Assembly (NCBI RefSeq): GCF_008704995.1
Contig: NZ_CP023747.1
Location: 6,606,001 to 6,670,000 of the forward strand
Length of the DNA: 64,000 bases
Direction of reading: 5' to 3'
DNA from: Streptomyces nodosus
GTDB taxonomy: Bacteria > Actinomycetota > Actinomycetes > Streptomycetales > Streptomycetaceae
The position numbers and the translations under genes are program-made. The notes below the pieces were generated by a model. That model did not search any database. It was not told the origin of the DNA and worked only from the letters and a program-made list of their open reading frames with translations. Of this stretch, positions 34,808 to 43,495 are shown piece after piece. Every line of letters starts with the position of its first letter. Position 1 is the stretch's first letter.

Positions 34808-35734
34808 ATGCACGCCGCCGTTGTCTCGGCCTTCGACAGGCCGCCCCGCTACCAGGAGTTCCCCGACCCGGTCGCCCAGGGGGCGGACGAGGCCGTGGTC
34901 GAGGTGGTCGCCGCCGGGCTCCACCCGCGGGTGCGGTCCCAGGCCGACGGGTCGCACTACACCAGCACCGACGAGCTCCCCCTGATCCCGGGCATCGACG
35001 GCGTCGTGCGCGGCCCCGACGGGCGTCTGCGCTACACGATCCTCGACGACACCACCCTGGGCACCCTGGCCGAGCGCACGATCCTGCGGCGTGGTCGCAG
35101 CATCGTGTTGCCCGAGGGCGTCGATCCGGTCGCCGTCGCCGCCGCCATGAACCCCGCCATGTCCTCCTGGGTCGCGCTGCGCCGCCGTATCGACTTCCGG
35201 CGCGGCCGGAGTGTGCTCGTCCTCGGCGCGACCGGCAACGCCGGACGGATGGCCGTCCAGGTCGCCAGGAAGCTGGGCGCCTCCCGTGTCATCGGCGCCG
35301 GCCGCAACCCCGCCGCCCTGGAAGCCCTGCGTCCGCTCGGCGCGGACGAGGTGCTCACCCTCGGCCGGCTCGCCGAGGCCGCAGACGTCGATGTCGTCCT
35401 GGACTACCTGTGGGGCGAACCCGCGGCGACCGCCATGGTCGACATGATCAGCACCCGCAAGGAGCGCAGCGACCCCGTCCACTGGATCCAGATCGGCTCC
35501 ATGGCCGGGCTCACCTCTCCCGTCCCTTCCGCCGCACTGCGCGCCGCCCGACTGCAGATCGTCGGCAGCGGCATCGGCTCGGTGGACGGCCGGGAATGGC
35601 TCGAGGAGTTGCCCCAACTGGTCGATGCCGTCACCGAGGGGGAATTCGACGTCCGGGCCAAGGCCGTTCCCCTGAAGGATGTCGAGCAGGTCTGGGCCGC
35701 GGAGACCGACGACCGCATCGTGCTCCTTCCCTGA
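34808..35734 (+). CDS. quinone oxidoreductase family (MDR) protein
   Basis: A 308-residue zinc-less MDR oxidoreductase. The N-terminal GroES-like part (MHAAVVSAFDRPPRYQEFPD) is shorter than usual. The Rossmann motif is VLVLGATGNAGRMAVQVARK (residues 135-154, GATGNAG) and the C-terminus is VKAVPLKDVEQVW-like, of the same group. It is read away from the MarR gene at 34235-34732 with an operator in between. It probably reduces an electrophile or quinone with NADPH. It is the third regulator-facing reductase of the MDR/SDR type in this window. Confidence 0.88.
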   Translation: MHAAVVSAFDRPPRYQEFPDPVAQGADEAVVEVVAAGLHPRVRSQADGSHYTSTDELPLIPGIDGVVRGPDGRLRYTILDDTTLGTLAERTILRRGRSIVLPEGVDPVAVAAAMNPAMSSWVALRRRIDFRRGRSVLVLGATGNAGRMAVQVARKLGASRVIGAGRNPAALEALRPLGADEVLTLGRLAEAADVDVVLDYLWGEPAATAMVDMISTRKERSDPVHWIQIGSMAGLTSPVPSAALRAARLQIVGSGIGSVDGREWLEELPQLVDAVTEGEFDVRAKAVPLKDVEQVWAAETDDRIVLLP

Positions 35735-35823
35735 CGGGGACTTCGATCCGCCCCGCACCCGGGCCGGGCCGGCGTCTGTCGAACTGCCCTGCCCAGGGTG
35801 TCGGCCGCCCGGCTCGGTGGGCG

Positions 35824-36852
35824 TCAGACGTTCGGGTCGGTGCGTCGTGACGATGCGCGGACCCGGAACCGGGCGGTCGTCAGGACCGGTCCCGCGCTCG
35901 GCTCGCCCGCGATGCGCGCCTGGAGAAGGTCGAGCAGCGCCATCGTCGTTTCCGCGGCGTGGAGTTCGACGGCCGAGATGGCGGGCCGACTGTGCCGGGT
36001 GTGCTCGGAATCGGAAGCCGCGGCAAGCATCGTCCGCTCGGGCACGGCGACGCCGCGAGCCGTGAGGCCCGCGAGCACTCCGGCCGCCTGACGACCGGTG
36101 TGGCACAGGATCGCATCGGGGATCCCGTCGTCCACGATCGCGTGCGCGATGTTCTCGCCGCCGTGCTCGCCGGTGCGTTCGGCCGACATATAGACGCGCG
36201 GCGTGATCCCGGCGCTCTCACACCATGCGCGGTACATCGCCTCGCTGTCGATGTTCCAGGCGTTGGGGTCGGTTCCGCGCAACAGTGCGATCGATCGGGC
36301 ACCGGATGCGGCGAAGTGCTCGTAGATGCGCCGGAAGCTGGAGCCGTCGTCCTCGGTGGCCCAGTCGGTGAAATCCGGGCGGCTGGGATCGCGTCCCAGC
36401 GTCACATACGGGATCCCGCGCCGTTCGAGGAGATCGATCACCGGATCGTCCCTGTGCGGCATCGTCACGATGTAGCCGTCGAGTGACAGTGCCAGCGGCG
36501 GTGTCGGCCGTTTGGTCGGGTCGGGCACGAGCATCACGCTGAGCCCGCGGTCCATCGCCTGCGCGGAGGCGGCGCCGATGTAGCGGGTGAACACATCGAC
36601 GCCCCGCGGCGCGTACTCACCCAGCGCGTCCAGTGAGCGCATGACGAGCCCGATCGCCCCGACCGACGAACGTCGCAGACCGCGCGCGAGGGCGTCGGCC
36701 TCGTACTCCATCTCCTCGGCGACGGCCCGGACGCGCAGCCGGGTGGCCGCGCTCAGCGTCCCGGTGCCGTTGAGCGCCATCGAGACCGCCGCGATGGAGA
36801 CCCCCGCGCGCTGGGCGACATCGCGGATGGTGACGCCCTTCGATCGAGCCAC
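35824..36852 (-). CDS. LacI family transcriptional regulator
   Basis: A 342-residue LacI/GalR regulator from the GTG at 36852, which sits behind a perfect AGGAGG. The HTH and hinge (VTIRDVAQRAGVSIAAVSMA, LNGTGTLSAATRLRVRAVAE) are followed by a periplasmic-binding-like effector domain (VGAIGLVMRSLDALGEYAPR, DGYIVTMPHRDDPVIDLLER, IALLRGTDPNAWNIDSEAMY). The hinge is short. It faces the acylase/amidohydrolase/ABC operon at 37046. An AAACGTTT site is in the gap, so it probably represses the operon until an imported substrate binds. Confidence 0.92.
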   Translation of the reverse strand: MARSKGVTIRDVAQRAGVSIAAVSMALNGTGTLSAATRLRVRAVAEEMEYEADALARGLRRSSVGAIGLVMRSLDALGEYAPRGVDVFTRYIGAASAQAMDRGLSVMLVPDPTKRPTPPLALSLDGYIVTMPHRDDPVIDLLERRGIPYVTLGRDPSRPDFTDWATEDDGSSFRRIYEHFAASGARSIALLRGTDPNAWNIDSEAMYRAWCESAGITPRVYMSAERTGEHGGENIAHAIVDDGIPDAILCHTGRQAAGVLAGLTARGVAVPERTMLAAASDSEHTRHSRPAISAVELHAAETTMALLDLLQARIAGEPSAGPVLTTARFRVRASSRRTDPNV

Positions 36853-36965
36853 GGCGACCTCCTCGGTTCGTACCTTCCGCCGCCGCCCCGGACCGCCGGA
36901 CCGTGGTCGGCGATGCGCACCGGGCAACCAGAAATAGCAGAAAGTGACGCGACAAAGACCATTGT

Positions 36966-36979
36966 ATTAAACGTTTTAC
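36966..36979. promoter_or_regulatory. LacI-type operator
   Basis: The 8-bp palindrome AAACGTTT (36969-36976) with the central CG typical of LacI/GalR operators sits in ATTAAACGTTTTAC. It lies 70 bp upstream of the acylase start and 114 bp from the lacI start, positioned to control both. Confidence 0.65.
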
Positions 36980-37045
36980 CTACCTAGCGTGTCGCCCACC
37001 CTTCACCGTGACGGGCCTCACAAGCAAAGGTCGCACAGCAACACC

Positions 37046-38116
37046 ATGAAGCTGCACACACTGCGCACGACCACCACCGACTCCCGTGACCGAGGACGCG
37101 AGATCGGCACGCGGTACGCGGACCAGGTGCGTGACGTCAGCGCCCGCTACCTGGCGCATTTCAAGGTTCTGGGCATCCCGGAAACGACCGTCCGCGACAT
37201 CGTCGCCCACAGCCACGACGCCTTGCGCGACTGGTGTCCGGGTCTCGCCGAGGAGTCCGACGGGATCGCCGAGGCATCGGGGATCGAGCCATGGCAGGTG
37301 GCAGCGGTCGGCGCACGGACCGAAGTACTCGCCGCCGCGCCCGGGAAGGGCGAGTGCACCACCGCCGTGCACATACCGCCCGCCGGCGGACCGCCCGAGA
37401 CGATCCAGACATGGGACTGGCACGACTCGCTCACACCGGACGGTCTGCTGCTGTCGCTCGTGACCGCAACGCGACGCCGGGTGAAGCTCTTCACCGAGTT
37501 CGGCACGGCCGCGAAGATCGGGGTCAATGACGCCGGTCTCGGCCTGCACTTCAACATCCTGCACCATCGCTCCGACAACACCACCGGCGGCGTGCCCGTC
37601 CACGCGGTCGCACGTCGCGTCCTCGAGGAGGCGACCACGGTGGCGGAGGCCCGCGACATCGTCGCCTCCGCGACCGTGAGCGCATCCACCGTGCTGACCG
37701 TCGCGACCTGTCGGGACGGCCGCTCCGCAGCAGCGTCCATCGAGATGTCACCGGCCGGATTCGCCGTGGTGCCCCCCGACACCGACGGCTGGCTCATCCA
37801 CACCAACCACTTTCTCGCCCCCGGCCTCGCCGGCGGTGACACCGGCATCCCGGAATCGGTGTCGGCCGAGCGGTACGACCACGCATACGCCGTACGCGGC
37901 GGCATGACCGGCCGCTCCGCTCCGGAGCGCGCGGCCGCCTTCTGCGGGGGCGACGGCGCCGCCGCGGTGGTGTGCGTCCGGGCCGACGACGCCCAGCCGG
38001 ACCACGAACGGTGGAGCACCTTGCTCACGGCCTCTCTCGACCTTCCCGGTGTCGCCCTCGAGTACCGGGCAGGCACCCCCGACGCTGCGGCCCGTGAGGG
38101 TCTCGACCGGTTCTGA
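37046..38116 (+). CDS. C45-type autoproteolytic acylase (isopenicillin N acyltransferase-like)
   Basis: A 356-residue Ntn-hydrolase of the C45 peptidase group. The precursor should cleave itself before Cys104 (GKGECTTAVH), exposing it as N-terminal nucleophile. TWDWHDSL and GVNDAGLGLHFNILHH follow at the conserved positions of the mature chain. The natural family motif is usually D-G-C-T or similar, so the Glu before Cys is a variation. It is the first gene of a tight operon with an amidohydrolase and an Opp-type importer. A role in cleaving an N-acyl or peptide bond in the imported substrate is inferred. Confidence 0.8.
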   Translation: MKLHTLRTTTTDSRDRGREIGTRYADQVRDVSARYLAHFKVLGIPETTVRDIVAHSHDALRDWCPGLAEESDGIAEASGIEPWQVAAVGARTEVLAAAPGKGECTTAVHIPPAGGPPETIQTWDWHDSLTPDGLLLSLVTATRRRVKLFTEFGTAAKIGVNDAGLGLHFNILHHRSDNTTGGVPVHAVARRVLEEATTVAEARDIVASATVSASTVLTVATCRDGRSAAASIEMSPAGFAVVPPDTDGWLIHTNHFLAPGLAGGDTGIPESVSAERYDHAYAVRGGMTGRSAPERAAAFCGGDGAAAVVCVRADDAQPDHERWSTLLTASLDLPGVALEYRAGTPDAAAREGLDRF

Positions 38117-38124
38117 GGAACCCG

Positions 38125-39771
38125 ATGGACAAGGACGCGACCATGCCCGCTCAGCTCTACCGCAACGCCCGGATCTTCACCTCCGACCGACGAACCTGGG
38201 CCGAGTCCCTCGTGGTGGTGGGAGACCGGCTCACCTACGTCGGCGACGAGGCCACCGCGGCGCGGGTGGCCGGACCGGACGCCCTGATCCACGACCTCGA
38301 CGGCGCGACCGTCCTCCCCGGCTTCGTCGACGGTCATGCACATGTGGTCGGCACCGGCGAGGCGGCGGTCCAGGTCGACCTCTGGGGCGCCAACACCGTG
38401 ACGGAGATCCAACGGCGCATCAGGACATGGGCGGAGGAGAACCCCGACGCCCCTCGCGTGCTCGCCACCGGGTGGAAACACGGGGACATCCCGGGCGGCA
38501 CACCCGATCGCAGCATGCTCGACGCCGTCGTCGCCGACCGGCCCGTCTATGCGCAGGCCTACGACTTCCACTCGATCTGGCTGAACTCGGCGGCCCTCGC
38601 CGAAGCCGGCATCGACGACGCCACTCCGTCACCGCCTGGAGGAACGATTCACCGCGACGAGCGGGGCGCGGCCACCGGCCTGGTCGACGAGACCGCGATG
38701 CACCACCTCGTGTGGCCGGTCCTCGACCGCTTCGCCGACGACTCCGACCGTGACGAGGCCCTGGCGGTCGTCCTCGCGGCGTACGCCGAGTCCGGGATCG
38801 TCGGTTCGACCGAGATGGCGCTGGTCGAGGCCGACTACGAGGCGATGCGCCGTGCCGATGCGGCGAGCGCCCTGACCACGCGCATCGCCGCGTTCTGGCG
38901 CGTCCAGCCCACCGGCGACGAGGGGAGCAACCTCGCCCAGGTCGAGCGCGCCGTCGAACTCGCCACCCACCGGGCGACCCCGTTCCTGCGCGTGACCGGC
39001 ATCAAGGTCATGGTGGACGGAACCGTCGACGGGTGCACAGCGGCTCTCGGAAAGCCCTATGTGAACGGCGCGAACAGCGACCCGATCTGGAGTCTCGCCG
39101 AACTCGCGCCGGTGGTGGCCGCCGCGGACGCAGCCGGCCTGCAGGTCGCCATGCACGCCATCGGTGACGAGGCGATCCGGGTCGCGATCGGCGCCGTCGA
39201 ACACGCCGTCGCTCTCAACGGCCCCAAGGAGCGCCGTCACCGTATCGAACATCTCGAAGTCGTCGACCCCGCGGACATCGAACGGCTGGCGGCACTCGGC
39301 ATCACGGCGAGCATGCAGCCCGTGCACGCCGACCCTGCCATCCAGGAGAACTGGCGGCGCGTGCTCGGCGACGAGCGGGTCGACCGCGGCTTCCCCTGGC
39401 CCGAGATGACCGACGCCGGAGCCGTACTCGCGCTCGGCACCGACTCGCCCACGTCGCCGCATGCGCCGCTGCCCAATATGTTCATCGCGGCGACACGGCG
39501 TTCGGCACTGGATCCCTCGCTGCCCGCCAACATCGCGCACTACGCCCTGCCGCTGGCCGACGCGATCGTGCACGCCACCCGTGACGCCGCCTGGGCGAGC
39601 CGTTCCGAGCAGCTGCACGGCCGTCTCGCCGAGGGGCTGTACGCCGACTTCATCGTGCTCGACCGGGACATCTTCACCCGACCACTCGAAGAACTGCTCG
39701 ACACACGCGTGCTGCGGACCGTCGTGGGTGGCCGTGTGGTCCATCAAGCACAGCCAGGAGCGAACCGATGA
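38125..39771 (+). CDS. YtcJ-type amidohydrolase
   Basis: A 548-residue amidohydrolase (family 3). The metal motif is GFVDGHAHVVGTG (HxH, about residues 70-82). It also has the matching VAMHAIGDEAIRVAIGAVEH, HRIEHLEVVDPADIERLAAL and ALGTDSPTSPHAPLPNMFIA near the C-terminus (metal-binding Asp), and a final beta-sandwich strand (LYADFIVLDRDIFTRPLEEL). The start at 38125 has GAGGA; it lies 8 bp after the acylase stop. Known YtcJ relatives deacylate or deformylate amides. It probably acts in sequence with the C45 acylase. Confidence 0.9.
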   Translation: MDKDATMPAQLYRNARIFTSDRRTWAESLVVVGDRLTYVGDEATAARVAGPDALIHDLDGATVLPGFVDGHAHVVGTGEAAVQVDLWGANTVTEIQRRIRTWAEENPDAPRVLATGWKHGDIPGGTPDRSMLDAVVADRPVYAQAYDFHSIWLNSAALAEAGIDDATPSPPGGTIHRDERGAATGLVDETAMHHLVWPVLDRFADDSDRDEALAVVLAAYAESGIVGSTEMALVEADYEAMRRADAASALTTRIAAFWRVQPTGDEGSNLAQVERAVELATHRATPFLRVTGIKVMVDGTVDGCTAALGKPYVNGANSDPIWSLAELAPVVAAADAAGLQVAMHAIGDEAIRVAIGAVEHAVALNGPKERRHRIEHLEVVDPADIERLAALGITASMQPVHADPAIQENWRRVLGDERVDRGFPWPEMTDAGAVLALGTDSPTSPHAPLPNMFIAATRRSALDPSLPANIAHYALPLADAIVHATRDAAWASRSEQLHGRLAEGLYADFIVLDRDIFTRPLEELLDTRVLRTVVGGRVVHQAQPGANR

Positions 39772-40787
39772 GCCACACGACCATGACGGCACCCGTGCCA
39801 TCGGGGCAGGCGAAGGCGAAGCAGCGGCCCGCCGGGGTACTGCTGCGGTTCGTCGCCACCCGCATCGTGGGGCTGGTGGTGACCTTGTTCATCGCGAGCC
39901 TGGTCGTCTTCGGAGCGCTCTACGCCGCGCCCGGAAGCCCGCTCACCTATCTCACGCACGGCCGCACCATGAGCCCCGAGGCGATCGCCTCGATCAAGGC
40001 CGAGTATCACCTCGACGACCCCGTCTGGCAGCAGTACCTGAGGTGGCTGGGTGGCGTGGCGCACGGCGACTTCGGGACATCGGTCATCTACAACCAACCG
40101 GTGGCGTCGCTGGTCGGAAGCCGCGCCTTCGCGACCACGCTGCTCGTCCTCATGGCCGCGGCGATCGTCCTGGTGCTCGGGTTGGCCATCGGCACCCTCG
40201 CCGGCCTCAGGCCCGGCTGGTTGTCACGGTCCGCCATGGCCGGCGCGACCGCCGTCATGGCGGTGCCGACCTTCGTCGGAGCGGTCGTGCTGATCATCGT
40301 GTTCGCCGTCGACCTGGAGTGGTTCCCGGTGTTCGGCTCCGGCCGTGGGGGCCTCGACGAGGTCTACCACATGGTCCTCCCGTCGATCGCGCTCGCGCTC
40401 GCCTCCGTCGCGTTCGTCGCGCGACTCGCCCAGACCGCGATCCGACAGGAACTGTCCGCCGATCATGTGCAGACCGCGATCAGCCGCGGACTGCCCCACG
40501 GGGCCGTCGTACGCAGACATGTGATGCGCAACGCCGCGATGCCGGTGCTCACCGTCGCGGGCCTCACGATCGCGGGCCTGATCGCGGGAAGCGTCGTCGT
40601 GGAACAGGTCTTCCAACTCGGCGGACTCGGTCAGTTCCTCGTGAGTTCGGTGCAGCAGAAGGACTTCCCCGTCGTACAGGCGATCTGTCTGATGTACGTC
40701 GCCGCCTTCATCGTGCTGAACACCCTCATCGACATCGCCTACACACTGCTCGACCCGCGCGTGTCGATCGGGAAGAAGGACTCATGA
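39768..40787 (+). CDS. ABC transporter permease (OppB/DppB type)
   Basis: A 339-residue peptide/nickel-type permease with six helices. The N-terminal FLFSLVVFGALYAAPGS-like region (here VTLFIASLVVFGALYAAPGS) is followed by LDDPVWQQYLRWLGGVAHGD, FGTSVIYNQPV, and the cytoplasmic EAA-like loop (ARLAQTAIRQELSADHVQTA, ISRGLPHGAVVRRHVMRNA). Its ATG overlaps the amidohydrolase stop (ATGA), so translation is coupled. It forms the channel with the next gene. Confidence 0.92.
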   Translation: MSHTTMTAPVPSGQAKAKQRPAGVLLRFVATRIVGLVVTLFIASLVVFGALYAAPGSPLTYLTHGRTMSPEAIASIKAEYHLDDPVWQQYLRWLGGVAHGDFGTSVIYNQPVASLVGSRAFATTLLVLMAAAIVLVLGLAIGTLAGLRPGWLSRSAMAGATAVMAVPTFVGAVVLIIVFAVDLEWFPVFGSGRGGLDEVYHMVLPSIALALASVAFVARLAQTAIRQELSADHVQTAISRGLPHGAVVRRHVMRNAAMPVLTVAGLTIAGLIAGSVVVEQVFQLGGLGQFLVSSVQQKDFPVVQAICLMYVAAFIVLNTLIDIAYTLLDPRVSIGKKDS

Positions 40788-41659
40788 GCACCACAGCAGG
40801 GCTGCGCCGCATCGGAGCCCGAGGGGCCGGCCGGCGGACGACACGCCGTACCAGAACCATCGGCGTGACCGGTGGAGTGGCGATCACCGTCCTCGGACTC
40901 GTCGTCTGCTTCGCCGTCCTCGCGCCCCTCCTCGCACCGCACGATCCCAACGCCGTCGACCTCTCCGGTGCGTACCAGGGCTCCAGCGGTACGCATGTGC
41001 TGGGAACCGACGCGAGCGGGCGGGACCTTCTCTCGCGCCTCATCTACGGCTCCCGGACCGCGCTGATCGGACCGTTCCTCGTCGTGGCGATCTCGACGCT
41101 CCTCGGGACGGTACTCGCGCTCGCGGCCGTCTGGTTCGGCGGCTGGTTCGACCAGATCGTGGTGCGCGTCGTCGATGCCGTGTTCGCCTTCCCCGGACTG
41201 CTGCTGGCGATCCTGGCGACCGCCCTGTTCGGGTCCGGCCTGAAGGCCGCCACCGCGGCGCTGTCCATCGCCTATGTCCCCTACATCGCCCGGATCGTGC
41301 GGAGCGCGTCGCTGCGGGAGCGCTCACTGCCCTACATCGCGGCACTGCGGGTGCAGGGCGTGCACGGGCTGCGGATCGCATTGCGGCACATCCTCCTCAA
41401 CGTGGGCGGGCTGATCGTCGCCAACGCCACACTCGCTTTCGGGTTCGCCCTGATGGACTTCGCCGGCCTCTCGTTCATCGGCCTCGGGGTGCAGCCACCG
41501 ACATCGGACTGGGGCGCGATGGTCGGCACCGGTATGGCAGGGGTGCTGCAACAACACCCGCAGGAGGCCCTGTTCGCCAGCGCGCTGATCGTCGTCACCG
41601 TCGGTGCCGTGAACATGCTCGGCGACCGGCTCACGGAACGCTGGGAGGCACGCTCGTGA
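40784..41659 (+). CDS. ABC transporter permease (OppC/DppC type)
   Basis: A 291-residue partner permease. It has a basic N-terminus (RRIGARGAGRRTTRRTRTIG), first helix at about 27-49, then APHDPNAVDLSGAYQGSSGT, HVLGTDASGRDLLSRLIYGS, and the EAA loop around RSASLRERSLPYIAALRVQG. The sequence near the C-terminus, GLGVQPPTSDWGAMV, is diagnostic of the OppC group. It starts in the ATGA overlap with oppB. Confidence 0.92.
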   Translation: MSTTAGLRRIGARGAGRRTTRRTRTIGVTGGVAITVLGLVVCFAVLAPLLAPHDPNAVDLSGAYQGSSGTHVLGTDASGRDLLSRLIYGSRTALIGPFLVVAISTLLGTVLALAAVWFGGWFDQIVVRVVDAVFAFPGLLLAILATALFGSGLKAATAALSIAYVPYIARIVRSASLRERSLPYIAALRVQGVHGLRIALRHILLNVGGLIVANATLAFGFALMDFAGLSFIGLGVQPPTSDWGAMVGTGMAGVLQQHPQEALFASALIVVTVGAVNMLGDRLTERWEARS

Positions 41660-42678
41660 ACACACTTCTCGAAGTCGACGGACTGACGGTTCGGCTGCCG
41701 GTCGCGGGCGAGTTGCGCACCGTGCTGCGCGATGTCTCGTTCTCACTCGACAGCGGAAGCACCCTCGGTCTGGTCGGCGAGTCCGGTTCGGGCAAGTCGA
41801 TGACGGTCCGCACCATCGCACGCCTGCTCCCCGACGGCGCCGACGTCCGGGGCGGTGTCCGCTTCGACGGCGCCGAGGTGTTCGACCTTCGCGCCGACGC
41901 CCTGCGGTCCTATCGGGCGAAGGACGTCGCGATGATCTTCCAGGACGCACGGGCCCACACCAACCCCGTACGCACCATCGGCGACTTCCTCACCGAGACG
42001 ATGCGTACCAACGACCGGATGCCCAAGCCCGCTGCCCGCAAACGCGCACAGGAACTGCTCGCCGAGGTCGGCATCGGGGACCCGGAGCGCCGGCTGCGGC
42101 AGTTCCCCCATGAGCTCTCCGGCGGCCTGCTGCAACGGGTGATGATCGCTGCCGCGGTGGCTGCGCGGCCTCGGCTCGTTCTCGCCGACGAGCCGACCAC
42201 CGCGCTCGATGTCACCACCCAGGCGGAGGTGATGACGATCCTCGGGCGCATGCAGCGCGAGTACGGCATGGCGATGCTCTTCATCACCCACGACCTGGAA
42301 CTCGCCGGTGCCGTGTGCGACGAGACGATCGTGCTCTACGCCGGCCAGGTCATGGAGCGGCAGGCGTCGGTGCGGCTGCACCAGGACCCGCTCCACCCCT
42401 ACACCGCCGCCCTGGTGCAGGCACGCCCCGAGATCGACCGCCGCGTCGACCGACTGCCCGCCATCACCGGTCATCCGACCACCGCCTACGAGGCGCCGGA
42501 CGGCTGTGCCTTCGCGCCGCGCTGCCGCTTCGCCGAGGAGCGGTGCCGGGCAGGAGTGCCACCCCTGCTGCAGATCGGTCCGTCGGGGACCCGGTGCGTC
42601 CGGATGCCCGGCCTGCGCGGCCAGATGGTTCGGCAGCAGCACATCGGTTCCCCTTCGAACGAGGAGATCCCGCGATGA
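41656..42678 (+). CDS. ABC transporter ATP-binding protein (OppD/DppD type)
   Basis: A 340-residue ATPase from a GTG overlapping the preceding stop (GTGA). Motifs: Walker A GESGSGKS (about residue 42), Q-loop IFQDARAHTNP, signature ELSGGLLQRVMIAAA, Walker B LVLADEPTTALD, H-loop FITHDLE. The C-terminal oligopeptide-transporter extension contains the four-cysteine cluster (GCAFAPRCRFAEERCRAG, then TRCVRM) that binds an iron-sulfur cluster in many DppD proteins. The signature has LLQR in place of the usual QMQR. Confidence 0.92.
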   Translation: MNTLLEVDGLTVRLPVAGELRTVLRDVSFSLDSGSTLGLVGESGSGKSMTVRTIARLLPDGADVRGGVRFDGAEVFDLRADALRSYRAKDVAMIFQDARAHTNPVRTIGDFLTETMRTNDRMPKPAARKRAQELLAEVGIGDPERRLRQFPHELSGGLLQRVMIAAAVAARPRLVLADEPTTALDVTTQAEVMTILGRMQREYGMAMLFITHDLELAGAVCDETIVLYAGQVMERQASVRLHQDPLHPYTAALVQARPEIDRRVDRLPAITGHPTTAYEAPDGCAFAPRCRFAEERCRAGVPPLLQIGPSGTRCVRMPGLRGQMVRQQHIGSPSNEEIPR

Positions 42679-43481
42679 CCGAGCCGCTGCTCGTGGTCGA
42701 GCACCTGACCAAGACGTTCGGCCGTGGGCGTGCCGAGGCGACCGCGGTCGCCGATGTGAGCTTCGCCCTGGCCCCGGGCGGAGCCCTCGGCATCGTCGGC
42801 GAGTCCGGCTCCGGCAAGACGACCACCGCGCGGATGATCATCGGCCTGGAGCGTCCCTCCGGTGGCCGCATCATGTTCCGGGGCGAGGACCGCACCCAGC
42901 CGGCGCGTTCCGCACGCAGCCGCCGTGAGCGGGGCCGGAACATCCAGATCGTCTTCCAGGACCCCTACACCTCGCTCGACCGCCGTCAGCGCATCGGCGA
43001 CTGCCTCGCGGAAGTCGTCGGCGTGCACTTCCGGCTCGGCCGCGACGAGACCAGGAAGCGCGTGAGTGAACTCGCCGAGCTCGTCGGACTCGACGACCGG
43101 CAGCTCGAGGCACTGCCGAGGTCACTCTCCGGAGGGCAGCGCCAACGCGTCGCCATCGCTCGCGCGCTCGCCGCCGATCCGGACATCCTCATCCTCGACG
43201 AGGCCGTGTCGGCCCTGGATGTCTCGATCCAGGCGCAGATCCTCAATCTGCTCTCGGACATCCGGCAGAAACGCGGCGTGAGCTACCTGTTCATCAGCCA
43301 CGATCTCGCCGTCATCCGCCAGGTGACCGACGACACGATCGTCATGCGTCACGGCGCTGTCGTCGAACAAGGGCCCACCGCCGCCGTGCTCGACGACCCG
43401 CAAGACCCCTACACCCGCCTGTTGCGCGACAGCGTCCCCCGCAGCGGGTGGCACCCCGAAGCCATCACAGCCCGACACTGA
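42675..43481 (+). CDS. ABC transporter ATP-binding protein (OppF/DppF type)
   Basis: A 268-residue ATPase: Walker A GESGSGKTT, Q-loop IVFQDPYTSLDRRQRIG, signature SLSGGQRQRVAIARA, Walker B ILILDEAVSALD, H-loop FISHDLA. It lacks the C-terminal cysteine extension of OppF, ending soon after DPQDPYTRLLRDSVPR, so only its OppD-type partner carries that domain. The ATGA overlap with the upstream ATPase points to coupled synthesis. Confidence 0.92.
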   Translation: MTEPLLVVEHLTKTFGRGRAEATAVADVSFALAPGGALGIVGESGSGKTTTARMIIGLERPSGGRIMFRGEDRTQPARSARSRRERGRNIQIVFQDPYTSLDRRQRIGDCLAEVVGVHFRLGRDETRKRVSELAELVGLDDRQLEALPRSLSGGQRQRVAIARALAADPDILILDEAVSALDVSIQAQILNLLSDIRQKRGVSYLFISHDLAVIRQVTDDTIVMRHGAVVEQGPTAAVLDDPQDPYTRLLRDSVPRSGWHPEAITARH

Positions 43482-43495
43482 ACGGGAGTTCCGCC

